Shown here in pieces: positions 50,696-58,879 of a stretch of DNA of 64,000 nt. The first letter of the stretch is position 1. The number at the start of each line of letters is the position of its first letter. The position numbers and the translations under genes are program-made. Source of the stretch: an uncultured Christensenella sp. (GTDB taxonomy: Bacteria > Bacillota > Clostridia > Christensenellales > UBA1242); the NCBI GenBank assembly GCA_910586385.1, contig CAJUGX010000003.1:124001-188000 (forward strand), in the 5' to 3' direction. The notes beneath the pieces were generated by a model. That model did not search any database and was not told the DNA's origin. It was given only the letters and a program-made list of their open reading frames with translations.

Positions 50696-51574
50696 ATGGA
50701 AACATATGAAAAATACATAATCAGAGACCATTCATCACTAAAACAACCAACAATCTACTTCTGGCTCAAATCAATTGGCTTTTCGGAACATTTTATCAAA
50801 GCCTTACGAAAGAACGAAAGGTCATTCAAAGTCAATGGCACATATTGTAAAATCAATCACCGCATCTCCAATGGAGATATTCTCGAAATCATGAAAAACC
50901 CTCACCCAGCAAGCGCTATACAGCCTTGTGATGGAGAATTGGAAGTGATTTATGAAGATGATGAGTATTTAGCAGTAAACAAACCACATCTTCTCGCTTG
51001 CATCCCAACCCGTTCGCACTACCAAGATAATCTTGGTGGAAGAATTGTGAAATATATGCAAACAAAAGACCAAAATTTTGTTTTGAGAATGGTAAATCGG
51101 CTTGATAAGGACACCGCTGGCATTGTCATAGTCGCAAAATCAAACTCAGCGTACAACAACCTCAAAAACATTGATAAAACATATTATGCTCTCTGCAGAG
51201 GAAAATTCGGCGAGAAAAATTTTACAATAGACAAACCAATTCTCACTATAAATGAAAATGGAATAAACCAAATGAAAAGGGTCGTGTCCAAAGATGGCAA
51301 ACCATCAGTGACCCATGCAACAATTGAAAAAGAGTTTGTCACCTACTCTCTCACCAAACTCAAGCTTGAAACCGGACGAACACACCAAATAAGAGTTCAC
51401 CTCTCAAGCATTGGACACAATTTGATTGGCGACCACATCTACTCTTCCGTGACCGAGTCAGAAAACCACACTTTTCTTATATTGAAAGAAGCCTCCTTCA
51501 CACATCCTCAGACATGCAAACAAATCAACCTCAACATCCCCTTCCCAAACGAATGGGACAAATACCTTTCATAG
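50696..51574 (+). CDS. RluA-family pseudouridine synthase
   Basis: This enzyme isomerises uridine to pseudouridine in rRNA or tRNA. The 292-residue protein has a divergent S4-like N-terminal part (about 10-65) and the catalytic domain, with the Asp motif MVNRLDKDTAGIVIVAK (near residue 140) and the downstream LKLETGRTHQIRVHLSSIGHNLIGD. It belongs to the RluD/YlyB/YjbO group; the exact target base cannot be told. The message appears leaderless. Confidence 0.92.
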   Translation: METYEKYIIRDHSSLKQPTIYFWLKSIGFSEHFIKALRKNERSFKVNGTYCKINHRISNGDILEIMKNPHPASAIQPCDGELEVIYEDDEYLAVNKPHLLACIPTRSHYQDNLGGRIVKYMQTKDQNFVLRMVNRLDKDTAGIVIVAKSNSAYNNLKNIDKTYYALCRGKFGEKNFTIDKPILTINENGINQMKRVVSKDGKPSVTHATIEKEFVTYSLTKLKLETGRTHQIRVHLSSIGHNLIGDHIYSSVTESENHTFLILKEASFTHPQTCKQINLNIPFPNEWDKYLS

Positions 51575-51603
51575 ATCATCGCACACCTAAAATATCTCAA
51601 ACT

Positions 51604-51640
51604 AAAAAAAGAACTTATCTTATTGACAAGTTCTTTTTTT
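51604..51640. terminator. Strong bidirectional terminator
   Basis: AAAAAAAGAACTT (51604-51616) and AAGTTCTTTTTTT (51628-51640) are a perfect 13-bp inverted repeat. It serves the RluA-like gene and the convergent 53-codon ORF. Confidence 0.9.
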
Positions 51641-51651
51641 AGTTTGGTCAA

Positions 51652-51813
51652 CTATTTGCAATTTTTTGTTGAGCCCGATCTCTTTCCACAACAACTTGAT
51701 TTTGATTGTTGTTTTGAAGAGGAAGAATTCTTCTTTGATGAAGTCATTTCTCTTTCAGCTTCAACATTCGCACTTTTGCAAGCCTTATCTTCCGACTTTC
51801 TTCTTCCAAACAT
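51652..51813 (-). CDS. Small Ser/Lys/Cys-rich protein, 53 residues
   Basis: This short gene has a strong GGGAGG ribosome binding site 6-7 nt before its ATG and ends 12 bp before a perfect bidirectional terminator. The encoded protein begins MFGRRKSEDK and is rich in Ser and Lys with no hydrophobic segment. It has four Cys (positions 12, 41, 42, 52), including a CCGKR segment that might bind metal. I do not recognise the family. The ribosome binding site and terminator argue that it is real. Confidence 0.6.
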   Translation of the reverse strand: MFGRRKSEDKACKSANVEAEREMTSSKKNSSSSKQQSKSSCCGKRSGSTKNCK

Positions 51814-51945
51814 AGTTTACCTCCCTTTCAAGGCATTCAATCCTTGTAATATTAGGATGCACTAATCTGACCATTTTATTCAAACAAATGAAAAAATGGC
51901 ACAAAAGTGCCATTCATATTTCAACATACATAAACAAAACTCAAA
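51814..51945. other. Gap between DUF1292 gene and small ORF
   Basis: This gap contains the DUF1292-side terminator and an AT-rich stretch that must hold the promoter for the 53-codon ORF. No convincing promoter pair was seen. Confidence 0.35.
51890..51915 (-). terminator. Terminator after the DUF1292 gene
   Basis: AATGGCAC and GTGCCATT pair around AAAA, with U6 on the minus strand. Confidence 0.85.
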
Positions 51946-52332
51946 TTAGTTCTTTTTAGGTTTCTTACTGCTTGCTTCTGCTTCATCAAGAAGGTTGTAA
52001 TATTCATCAAAGACATTGATTGCTGTCTTTTCATCTGTTTCAACCATCAAAACAGGTTCTTCCCCTTCTTTCTCTTCAACATAGAAGACAATTGCTTCAT
52101 CATCTTGAACATTGTCAATCTTGTCAACAGGTTTCAAAACGCAGTAGATTTTTTCATTGTAAGGAATAACTGCAATTTGTTCGAATGTCAATCTTCTTCC
52201 ATTGTTGTCAAGAAGAACGATTGGATCCTTGTTATCTTCATCCAAAAGAATGTCAAGAATATCTTCTCTTTCGATTTCCTTTTCTGCTTCTTTTGAAACT
52301 TCTTCAATTTGCTTCATTTTTTTCTTATCCAT
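51946..52332 (-). CDS. DUF1292 family protein
   Basis: DUF1292 proteins are small acidic proteins of unknown function encoded beside ruvX in many Firmicutes (Bacillus YrzB). The 128-residue product has a charged N-terminal helix (about 1-35), the core DPIVLLDNNGRRLTFEQIAVIPYNEKIYCVLKPV and VFYVEEKEGEEPVLMVETDEKTAINVFDEY, then a Lys-rich tail. The core is complete. An AAAGGAG site precedes the ATG, 12 bp after ruvX. Confidence 0.88.
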   Translation of the reverse strand: MDKKKMKQIEEVSKEAEKEIEREDILDILLDEDNKDPIVLLDNNGRRLTFEQIAVIPYNEKIYCVLKPVDKIDNVQDDEAIVFYVEEKEGEEPVLMVETDEKTAINVFDEYYNLLDEAEASSKKPKKN

Positions 52333-52344
52333 AAAAACTCTCCT

Positions 52345-52770
52345 TTATTTATTTGGATTTTCATCAAGATAGTTTTGCAATATTATTTGTGCAGAAACCT
52401 TGTCCAAAAGTTCTTTTCGTTTTTCCCACTTGATGCCTGCCTCTTTCAAGTACTCTTCTGCTTCAAATGATGTATACCTTTCGTCTTGGAAACAAACTTC
52501 TGTGTCAGAAATTTTTGACAATTTTTCTGCAAATCCTCTCACAGCCAAAGACATTTCACTTTCCGTCCCATCTGCATTCAGTGGCAAGCCAAACACAACC
52601 TTGTCAACAGCCTTTTCTTTGATGAGGTTTGCAAAATAAATCAAGTCGTTTTCCTCACCCTGTGACTTTCGGATATGGTCAGCACTCGCAATTGTTGATG
52701 ACAAATCTGAAAATGCCACACCAATCCTTGCCTTGCCAAAATCCAACCCCATTTTTCTTGAATATTGCAT
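52345..52770 (-). CDS. ruvX: Holliday junction resolvase-like / pre-16S rRNA nuclease RuvX (YqgF)
   Basis: YqgF-family RNase H-fold proteins process the 5' end of pre-16S rRNA; the older name refers to a Holliday junction role. The 141-residue product has the catalytic Asp in GLDFGKARIGVAFSD, the VFGLPLNADGTES block and QDERYTSFEAE, followed by KVSAQIILQNYLD. The start MQYSRKM has a weak GGTGAT site; the internal ATG at residue 7 is an alternative. Confidence 0.93.
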   Translation of the reverse strand: MQYSRKMGLDFGKARIGVAFSDLSSTIASADHIRKSQGEENDLIYFANLIKEKAVDKVVFGLPLNADGTESEMSLAVRGFAEKLSKISDTEVCFQDERYTSFEAEEYLKEAGIKWEKRKELLDKVSAQIILQNYLDENPNK

Positions 52771-52785
52771 TATATCACCAGTTTT

Positions 52786-52815
52786 ATTTTATCTTATTTT
52801 AATCAATTTAGTCAA
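52786..52815 (-). promoter_or_regulatory. Promoter of ruvX-DUF1292
   Basis: On the minus strand TTGACT (52815-52810) and TAAAAT (52791-52786) have an 18-bp spacer. Confidence 0.5.
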
Positions 52816-52830
52816 TAAAATTTGCACATT

Positions 52831-55326
52831 TTACTTACATTCAAACAAATTTTTCCCACTTTCAACAGAAACTGTCAAAGGAACGACAAAATGGCAAACA
52901 TTTTCCATACATTCTCTGAGAAGCTTTTTCATTTCTGACACCTCCTCTTTTGGAGCATCAATGATAAGCTCATCATGCACCTGCAATATCAGATGACTTC
53001 TCATTCCATCAAGTTTTTTGAAGACTTCCACCATCGCCATTTTGATAATGTCAGATGCAGTCCCTTGAAGAGGCATATTCATGGCGACTCTTTCACCAAA
53101 CTTTTTGACATTGATGTTTGAAGAATTTATTTCAGGAATGTGACGAATTCTCCCAAAGTATGACTTGATATAGCCCTTTTCCTTTGCAAATTCCACATTG
53201 CCATTCATGAATGATTTGATCTTTGGATATTTGTCAAAATAACTCTCAATGTATTGTTTTGCTTGACTCACCGACGTTTTGATGTTTTGCGACAAACCAA
53301 AATCACTTATTCCATATATGATACCAAAATTCACCGCCTTCGCATCTCTTCGCTGAGTTGAAGAAACTTTATTGACCGGGACTCCAAAAATTTCACTAGC
53401 CGTTTTGGTATGAATGTCAATTCCATTTTTGTAAGCATCAATCATTCCATCTTCTTCTGCCATGTTTGCAAGAAGTCGGAGTTCGATTTGGCTGTAATCA
53501 GCAGAGATAATCTCCCCATCTTCATATTTTGAGACAAAGATTTTTCTCAAATTTTTGCCTTCCTCATCTCTTGTCGGAATATTTTGCATGTTCGGCTCAG
53601 AACTTGAGAGCCTTCCAGTGGATGTCAAAGTCTGATTAAACACCGTATGCACAACGTTGCCCGAAGTCTTGCATATACTTTGGTAGACATTTATATACGT
53701 GCTAAGAAGCTTTCCAACTTTTCTAAATTGAATTATATACTCAACGATTTCATGTTGCCACTTTATGTCCTCAAGCACATCAGAGTTTGTTGAGCGCTTT
53801 TTGTTGTTAAACGCCTTGAGCCCAAGTTTGTCAAAGAGGATTTCTGCAACTTGTTTTGGGGAATTGATATTAAACTCCTGCCCAGCAAGTTCGTATATTT
53901 TTTGAGTAATTGACTTGAGTTGCGCGCCATATTTTTCAGCCAATACCTCAAGCACATCCTCATCAATCCTAAAACCCTCTTCTTCCATAGCAACCAAAAC
54001 ATCAACAAGAGGCAGCTCGACATCATAATAGAGTTTGTCAACTCCCATCTTTGCCATTTCAGTTTGATATTCATTTTTCAAAGAGAAGTACTGTGAAATG
54101 TCTGGCTTTTCGGATTTTGCAAGCCCAGCATAAAGCACATAGTTTGCAATGTCAATATCAAAGAAATTCTTAAGTTCTATCCCAAGTTTAGACAAAATCT
54201 TTATATCTTCTTTAGATGAATTTGTGATTTTCAAAATATCAGAATTTTCAAAAACACCCTTGAGTGATTTCAAAACTTCATTCGCATCAAGGCATTCAGA
54301 GAACAAATCAATTTCTTTCTTTACATAAAAATATTTGTCTCCACCAAAATAGAATTTCAGCTCACCAAGATCATAAGCAAATGAAGATTTGATTTGTTTT
54401 GCAAAATCATCAACCATTTGCATATTCTCAAGAAGCACACCCTTCACTTCAACACTCTTCGAAGTCACTCCTTCTGCAAAAATATCTTTTCTCGCAGTCA
54501 GGCTTCTGAAGTCCCATTCCTCAAAGAAATCCCTGACCGTTTGTGAGAATGGAAAATTATATTTGCAGTCCTCAATATCAAAATCTATCTCACAATCAGT
54601 CTTGATTGTCGCCAATGCTTTTGACATGTAAGCACTTTCTTTTCCTGTTTCAATCTTCTCTTTAAGTTTCCCAGTGATCTCCTCAACATGAGCAAAAACA
54701 CCATCAAGATTGCCATACTTTGAAAGTAGTGACAATGCAGTCTTCTCTCCAACCCCAGTGATACCAGGGATGTTGTCAGAGGCATCCCCCATCAATGCCT
54801 TCAAATCAATTATGCCACTTGGCTTCAATCCATATTTTTCAAACAAAGCATTTTCATCGAAAACATCAACTTCTGTCACACCTTTTCTAGTCAACCAAAC
54901 TTCTGTAGATGGAGAAATAAGCTGCAACAAATCTCTGTCTCCAGTGACCAAAATGTTTTTCACACCGGAAAGTTTTGAAGCAGTGCCAATTATGTCATCC
55001 GCCTCAATTCCGGAGTGCTCAAAAGTTTTCACACCCATGTCAGCAAGCATTTGCTTTATCACACCAAACTGAAAAATCAAATCTGGAGACGTTTCTCTCC
55101 TTGTCCCTTTATACTGCTCATAAATCTCATTCCTAAATGTTTTTCTCGCATGGTCGAAAGCAACGGCAATGTAGTCAGGTCTCTGTTCCAAGATCAATTT
55201 CGTGATAAGATTTGCAAAACCAAAAACAGCTCCGGAAGGTTGTTTTTTTCGATTTGATAAATAGGGCATTGCATAAAAAGCCCTATTTGCCAAACTATTT
55301 CCATCAATAATGATAAATTTTTTCAC
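52831..55326 (-). CDS. polA: DNA polymerase I
   Basis: Pol I removes RNA primers and fills gaps. The 831-residue protein has an N-terminal 5'-3' exonuclease (IDGNSLANRAFYAMP, then HSGIEADDIIGT and LVTGDRDLLQL). The middle domain, about residues 290-440, lacks the acidic residues of an active proofreading exonuclease. The polymerase domain is complete (SADYSQIELRLLANMAEED, RRDAKAVNFGIIYGIS, LILQVHDELIIDAP). The start is a GTG after AGGGGG. Confidence 0.95.
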   Translation of the reverse strand: MKKFIIIDGNSLANRAFYAMPYLSNRKKQPSGAVFGFANLITKLILEQRPDYIAVAFDHARKTFRNEIYEQYKGTRRETSPDLIFQFGVIKQMLADMGVKTFEHSGIEADDIIGTASKLSGVKNILVTGDRDLLQLISPSTEVWLTRKGVTEVDVFDENALFEKYGLKPSGIIDLKALMGDASDNIPGITGVGEKTALSLLSKYGNLDGVFAHVEEITGKLKEKIETGKESAYMSKALATIKTDCEIDFDIEDCKYNFPFSQTVRDFFEEWDFRSLTARKDIFAEGVTSKSVEVKGVLLENMQMVDDFAKQIKSSFAYDLGELKFYFGGDKYFYVKKEIDLFSECLDANEVLKSLKGVFENSDILKITNSSKEDIKILSKLGIELKNFFDIDIANYVLYAGLAKSEKPDISQYFSLKNEYQTEMAKMGVDKLYYDVELPLVDVLVAMEEEGFRIDEDVLEVLAEKYGAQLKSITQKIYELAGQEFNINSPKQVAEILFDKLGLKAFNNKKRSTNSDVLEDIKWQHEIVEYIIQFRKVGKLLSTYINVYQSICKTSGNVVHTVFNQTLTSTGRLSSSEPNMQNIPTRDEEGKNLRKIFVSKYEDGEIISADYSQIELRLLANMAEEDGMIDAYKNGIDIHTKTASEIFGVPVNKVSSTQRRDAKAVNFGIIYGISDFGLSQNIKTSVSQAKQYIESYFDKYPKIKSFMNGNVEFAKEKGYIKSYFGRIRHIPEINSSNINVKKFGERVAMNMPLQGTASDIIKMAMVEVFKKLDGMRSHLILQVHDELIIDAPKEEVSEMKKLLRECMENVCHFVVPLTVSVESGKNLFECK

Positions 55327-55366
55327 AATGCCCCCTAGGCAAGATTTTCAGCAAAAGCCACACTAT

Positions 55367-55699
55367 CTAAAACAAACTCATCAAAAATTCGGCTTCCGCC
55401 TTCTTTCCACCGAAGAGTTTGAAAAGTGGTTCTGGTGCGCTCAAAACCACGATATACAAAATAATCGCAACAATAAGCGCAATAAAGAATGCAACCTTGA
55501 GTGGACTTCCTGCAAAGTTTACAAGCGCAAACGCAAAGATGATGGCAACACCACCAAAGTTTACAATGATGTCAAACCACTTTTGGAATCCACCCCAACT
55601 TGGAGTCCACAATCCCTTAGTGATAAAGATATTGAGCGACAAAAACACAATATAAACAATTGCGCAGATTGACAAAATCGTGTACAAAATCTTTTTCAT
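55367..55699 (-). CDS. Small membrane protein, unknown
   Basis: The 110-residue protein is not recognised. Three hydrophobic segments (about 5-26, 45-64, 68-88) follow a short basic N-terminus, so it is probably an inner membrane protein. It has a strong promoter and an AAGGGGG site. It lies between polA and the capsid operon, and nothing ties it to either. Confidence 0.7.
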   Translation of the reverse strand: MKKILYTILSICAIVYIVFLSLNIFITKGLWTPSWGGFQKWFDIIVNFGGVAIIFAFALVNFAGSPLKVAFFIALIVAIILYIVVLSAPEPLFKLFGGKKAEAEFLMSLF

Positions 55700-55721
55700 A
55701 ATACCCCCTTTTTATAAGATT

Positions 55722-55750
55722 ATTTTAACATATTTTTCTCCCATTTTCAA
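55722..55750 (-). promoter_or_regulatory. Promoter of the 110-residue membrane protein gene
   Basis: On the minus strand TTGAAA (55750-55745) and TAAAAT (55727-55722) are 17 bp apart. Confidence 0.65.
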
Positions 55751-55826
55751 GCATTTAGAATAATAAATATATATTTATATAAATTGCCACAATTTGTCCC
55801 AATTTACGCAGAATTATAGAAAGTCA

Positions 55827-55860
55827 ACAAAAAAAGCGAGCAAATCCCTATTCACCCGCC
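55827..55860 (-). terminator. Possible terminator of the capsid operon
   Basis: On the minus strand a weak GCGGG/CTCGC stem with one mismatch precedes U7, about 45 bp past the last holin-like gene. The stem is imperfect, so the call is tentative. Confidence 0.4.
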
Positions 55861-55898
55861 TTTCTCACATTTGTATATTTATACGCAATTATACATAT

Positions 55899-56144
55899 TT
55901 ATTCTTTGCAATCATTTTCATCATTGCAATCATCTTTGTCATTGTTTTCGCCATCATCACCTTTCATATTGACAATACCAAAAACAACAAGCATACCAGC
56001 AACCGCCATAATGCAATCTTCAACAATTTGATTTTTTATTGAAAAACCAAATGCCGCTCCGAAAGCATTGAGAAGAATTACAACTCCTGCAGAGAGACTC
56101 ACCCAAAAGTTGTAATCACCCATTTTCTTAAAGAATTTTTTCAT
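55899..56144 (-). CDS. Phage holin, phiLC3-like
   Basis: The 81-residue protein starts with a basic stretch and FWVSLSAGVVILLNAFGAAFG, then a second hydrophobic segment (CIMAVAGMLVVFGIVNM) and a very acidic Asp/Asn/Glu C-terminal tail. This two-helix layout with the NFWVSL start fits the phiLC3-type holin family. The ATG at 56144 follows GGAG; an upstream ATG at 56156 precedes the site. It is the last gene of the capsid operon. No endolysin gene accompanies it. Confidence 0.7.
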   Translation of the reverse strand: MKKFFKKMGDYNFWVSLSAGVVILLNAFGAAFGFSIKNQIVEDCIMAVAGMLVVFGIVNMKGDDGENNDKDDCNDENDCKE

Positions 56145-56361
56145 CACAATCTCCATTTTTCAAAAACTCTTTTATGTCAGTCAAATCTTGTTTGACATCA
56201 TCCAAAACCCTCAGATGTAATGTCAATTGTCCAATCGTATCTTGATACTTACTTTCCCTTTTCGAACTGTCTCTAAGTTGATAACAAAAGAGCCAAACAA
56301 ACAAAATTGCAAAAATCCCGTTGCTTACGACAATGCTCAATATATCATTCCAAATATTCAT
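56128..56361 (-). CDS. BhlA/UviB-type holin-like protein
   Basis: The 77-residue protein has one N-terminal membrane helix (VVSNGIFAILFVWLFCYQL) followed by a basic, Glu/Lys-rich coiled coil (SKRESKYQDTIGQLTLHL, then VKQDLTDIKEFLKNG). This is the pattern of the BhlA/UviB bacteriocin- and holin-like family. The start at 56361 has GGGAGG 6 nt upstream. It overlaps the next gene by 17 bp and the preceding 44-codon ORF by 17 bp. Confidence 0.72.
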   Translation of the reverse strand: MNIWNDILSIVVSNGIFAILFVWLFCYQLRDSSKRESKYQDTIGQLTLHLRVLDDVKQDLTDIKEFLKNGDCDEKIL

Positions 56362-56479
56362 CTTTCCTCCCAAAAACCTTAAAATCATTTATCAAATGAT
56401 TTCTTATTTGGTAATCTCCATTCTCATAGAAAGATTTCAAAATACAAAACTTGGTCATATCAAAATATATTATTTTCAT
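56345..56479 (-). CDS. Unlisted 44-residue ORF in the capsid operon
   Basis: A 44-codon frame begins MKIIYFDMTKFCILK. It starts inside the stop codon of the upstream hub-like gene (ATGA overlap) and ends 17 bp inside the BhlA-like gene. It fills a gap that would otherwise be the only large non-coding stretch in the operon. It has no separate ribosome binding site, so translation would depend on coupling. The protein is soluble, with mixed charge and no recognised domain. A 9-bp hairpin (56382-56402) lies within it. Confidence 0.45.
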   Translation of the reverse strand: MKIIYFDMTKFCILKSFYENGDYQIRNHLINDFKVFGRKDEYLE

Positions 56480-57975
56480 TGCAATACATCGAAAACCACG
56501 GCGGGTTTTATCACTTCAATTTGTTCGTTCTCTGTCTTAAAAACAAACTTAAACTTTCTTCCGCAAACACAAATTTGCAATCGTTGTTCATTTTTTTGCC
56601 CATAAATATGTATTTTCTTTGTTTCTTCATCAGAAGCAATTTCAAAATCACAGTCATATTTTGATGTCAAAATCACACTCTTAACACATTTTCTTTTGTC
56701 AACCTCTCCAAGGTCAGAATATACTGATTGCCAACTCTTTTCATTTGATTTTTCAAATGTTTTTCCATGGCGATTAAGCTGACCAACAATCTGCTTGTTT
56801 TCATTGTAAAAGCATGCACAAAGTTTTCTAAGAAAAGGTGTGTCAAATGCGAGCAGTTCTCTTATATCAACACCTCGCAAAATATTCACACCGCCATCAA
56901 TCAAATCAAACTCAAAAAGTATGTTGTTTACATATTCTCCTTTCTCACATCCAACAACTTGTCCATCATCAAAATTACACCTTGTTGCAAGATAATACTT
57001 TCCGTCAAGACATGCTGCAGTGCAGTTTGCGTGGTCGCAGTTTTTGAGATAGCCATTGTAATTTTCAAAGATTCTCGAGACTGAGTTTCCATTGAATTTA
57101 TAAAGTCCATCTCTTGTTGCAAACCAAACGGCATCGCCACATACACAGACTGATTGCTCAAATATCTTGGATGTAGAAGTGTAGATATGTGTGAAAGAAA
57201 AATTGTCTTTTGAAGAGTAGAGTGAAATCTTCGTTATGCCGTATTCTCTGAATAAATATACATAATCATTAAACAAAACCAATTTCGTAAACGCACCACG
57301 ATTATCCAGAAATTCGATTGTCGAACTCTGCTCGCTATCCCATTCAGTCAAATTCAAATTTTTGGTGTACACAAGCGTATTTCGATTTTTGTTTGTAATT
57401 CCAAAGAAATTTCCATAGTGTACAACACACGAAATCATCTCTGGCACATTTTCAAAAATCTGTTCTCCAGTATAGGTCAAATAGATCATCCCCTGGTCAG
57501 TGAAGAAGATTGAACTATCCAAATTTTCAATACGATAGTTTCTGCCAAAGTAGATTTGCTTACCTTTAAGCTTGGTAGATTTGGGAATAACATTCCCCTC
57601 GTGTGCATCTGGGACAACAACTCCATAAAGCATATTTTTTGAATCAACCATCAGAAGTTGATAATAATATTTGTTTGTATTGTTGTTGTACCATCTATCC
57701 ATCCAAAGGTGTTGAACTTCATCAAGCATCTCTGCAAAATTGAAATTGTGACACTCATCAAGATTCTCTTTGTTTGCTGGCGCATTGAACTCTTCAAATC
57801 CCAAACCAGTCTTTATTGTGCCACCCGAGAAAAAGACATTGTAAGCATCTTTGCAAACATTTGCCTCCAAAATCGAGTCATCTTTGTCTGTCACAATCCC
57901 ATTTTGAAAGATTGAGAAAATCAAATTTCGAGTCTTTGTTTTTTTATACTTCTTTGTATTTTTATAGAAAATCAA
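56476..57975 (-). CDS. Phage structural protein, possible tail-hub/DNA-stabilisation (gp10-like)
   Basis: The 499-residue protein is rich in aromatic residues and short beta-strand repeats (for example DNRGAFTKLVLFNDYVYLF and DGKYYLATRC), giving the look of a beta-propeller. It is Cys-rich for a phage protein. Position, size and propeller-like pattern match P22 gp10, the plug protein added after packaging; this is an inference without direct homology. The start is probably TTG at 57975, 6 nt after AAGGAG and overlapping the previous stop as TTGA. Confidence 0.65.
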   Translation of the reverse strand: MIFYKNTKKYKKTKTRNLIFSIFQNGIVTDKDDSILEANVCKDAYNVFFSGGTIKTGLGFEEFNAPANKENLDECHNFNFAEMLDEVQHLWMDRWYNNNTNKYYYQLLMVDSKNMLYGVVVPDAHEGNVIPKSTKLKGKQIYFGRNYRIENLDSSIFFTDQGMIYLTYTGEQIFENVPEMISCVVHYGNFFGITNKNRNTLVYTKNLNLTEWDSEQSSTIEFLDNRGAFTKLVLFNDYVYLFREYGITKISLYSSKDNFSFTHIYTSTSKIFEQSVCVCGDAVWFATRDGLYKFNGNSVSRIFENYNGYLKNCDHANCTAACLDGKYYLATRCNFDDGQVVGCEKGEYVNNILFEFDLIDGGVNILRGVDIRELLAFDTPFLRKLCACFYNENKQIVGQLNRHGKTFEKSNEKSWQSVYSDLGEVDKRKCVKSVILTSKYDCDFEIASDEETKKIHIYGQKNEQRLQICVCGRKFKFVFKTENEQIEVIKPAVVFDVLQ

Positions 57976-58553
57976 CGCCAACTCCTTTTTGGAAGTCTAT
58001 GCTCACCGCGCTTCCTAGATAAGATAAACAAACTCTCTTTGTATCGTTCTTCCCAAATCTCTGCATCACTGCTTAGTCCACTTACAAGCAAAAATTCGCT
58101 TGCAACTCCATAGGCATACACTCTCGCAGACAACCCATTGCAAAACTCAACTTCATCTTCAATCTCCAAGCTCTCTGGCAAGAAACTATACACAACTGTT
58201 TTTGCACTCTTTCGAGTCTCAACACAATTTGAAATCACCTTGAAATTCAAATTGAATCCAAACTTGTCTTTCACCTCATAGATGTTGACAACCTTCTTTG
58301 ACAACTCAGAAAAAAGAAACATTCCTCTTGTTGCAGCAAGTGTTTCCTTTGTCAAAAATGGCAGATAGTCGCTCGCAATCTCTTGATTCACCATGTTGAA
58401 ACATAAAAGCATTTCATCAAGTTTTTGCCGCTCTCTTTCACTGAAAACAATTTCCTCAACCCCTTGATTTTCGTCGCTCTTATTCACCTTTTCAAGCAGT
58501 TCTTTTTCTCCAACAAACTCCAATGCAAGTTTGAGAATATCTTTAACTTTCAT
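57972..58553 (-). CDS. Head completion/connector-like protein
   Basis: The 193-residue protein starts with a helical segment (VKDILKLALEFVGEKELLEKV), has a beta-rich middle (SLEIEDEVEFCNGLSARVYAYGVASEFLL) and ends in LPKRSW. The layout resembles the small structural proteins that follow the capsid gene in podovirus-like prophages, such as gp4-type head completion factors. Function is inferred only from position. It overlaps both neighbours by a few bases. Confidence 0.6.
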   Translation of the reverse strand: MKVKDILKLALEFVGEKELLEKVNKSDENQGVEEIVFSERERQKLDEMLLCFNMVNQEIASDYLPFLTKETLAATRGMFLFSELSKKVVNIYEVKDKFGFNLNFKVISNCVETRKSAKTVVYSFLPESLEIEDEVEFCNGLSARVYAYGVASEFLLVSGLSSDAEIWEERYKESLFILSRKRGEHRLPKRSWR

Positions 58554-58863
58554 ACAATTTCTCCTTAAAGGTTTTCATCGTGGCTGAAATGACCTGATCT
58601 TGTCTTCTTTTATTTTCTCTCTCCATCTCCTCAAAAAGAGCATCACTATTTTGCACTCTCGTCTTTTTTGCCATGTCAACCATTCTCTCATCAATCTGGT
58701 CAAATGGAAATGTCAGACAATAAGAGTTCCTCATCTGTGACTTATCATGGAGTTCGTACTTTTTCTTGTCAATGTCAAAGACAAGAAAGTATCCACCGTC
58801 AATTTCTTTAAGCCTTTGGACAATTCCAAGACAGTCACTTTCAACCACAAAAAACCTTTTCAT
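58543..58863 (-). CDS. Conserved phage head-module protein
   Basis: The 106-residue protein has a beta-rich first half (VVESDCLGIVQRLKEIDGGYFLVFDIDKKKYELHD) and a basic helical second half (TRVQNSDALFEEMERENKRRQDQ). Similar small proteins are often encoded just after the capsid gene in Firmicutes prophages, with unknown function. It starts 16 bp after the capsid gene and overlaps the next gene by 11 bp. Confidence 0.6.
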   Translation of the reverse strand: MKRFFVVESDCLGIVQRLKEIDGGYFLVFDIDKKKYELHDKSQMRNSYCLTFPFDQIDERMVDMAKKTRVQNSDALFEEMERENKRRQDQVISATMKTFKEKLYES

Positions 58864-58879
58864 ATTTCAATCCTCAAAT

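Noticed and set aside
51623..51865. An 80-codon plus-strand frame with an acidic Phe/Glu-rich product
   Set aside because: It is antisense to the better supported 53-codon minus-strand gene and begins inside the terminator.
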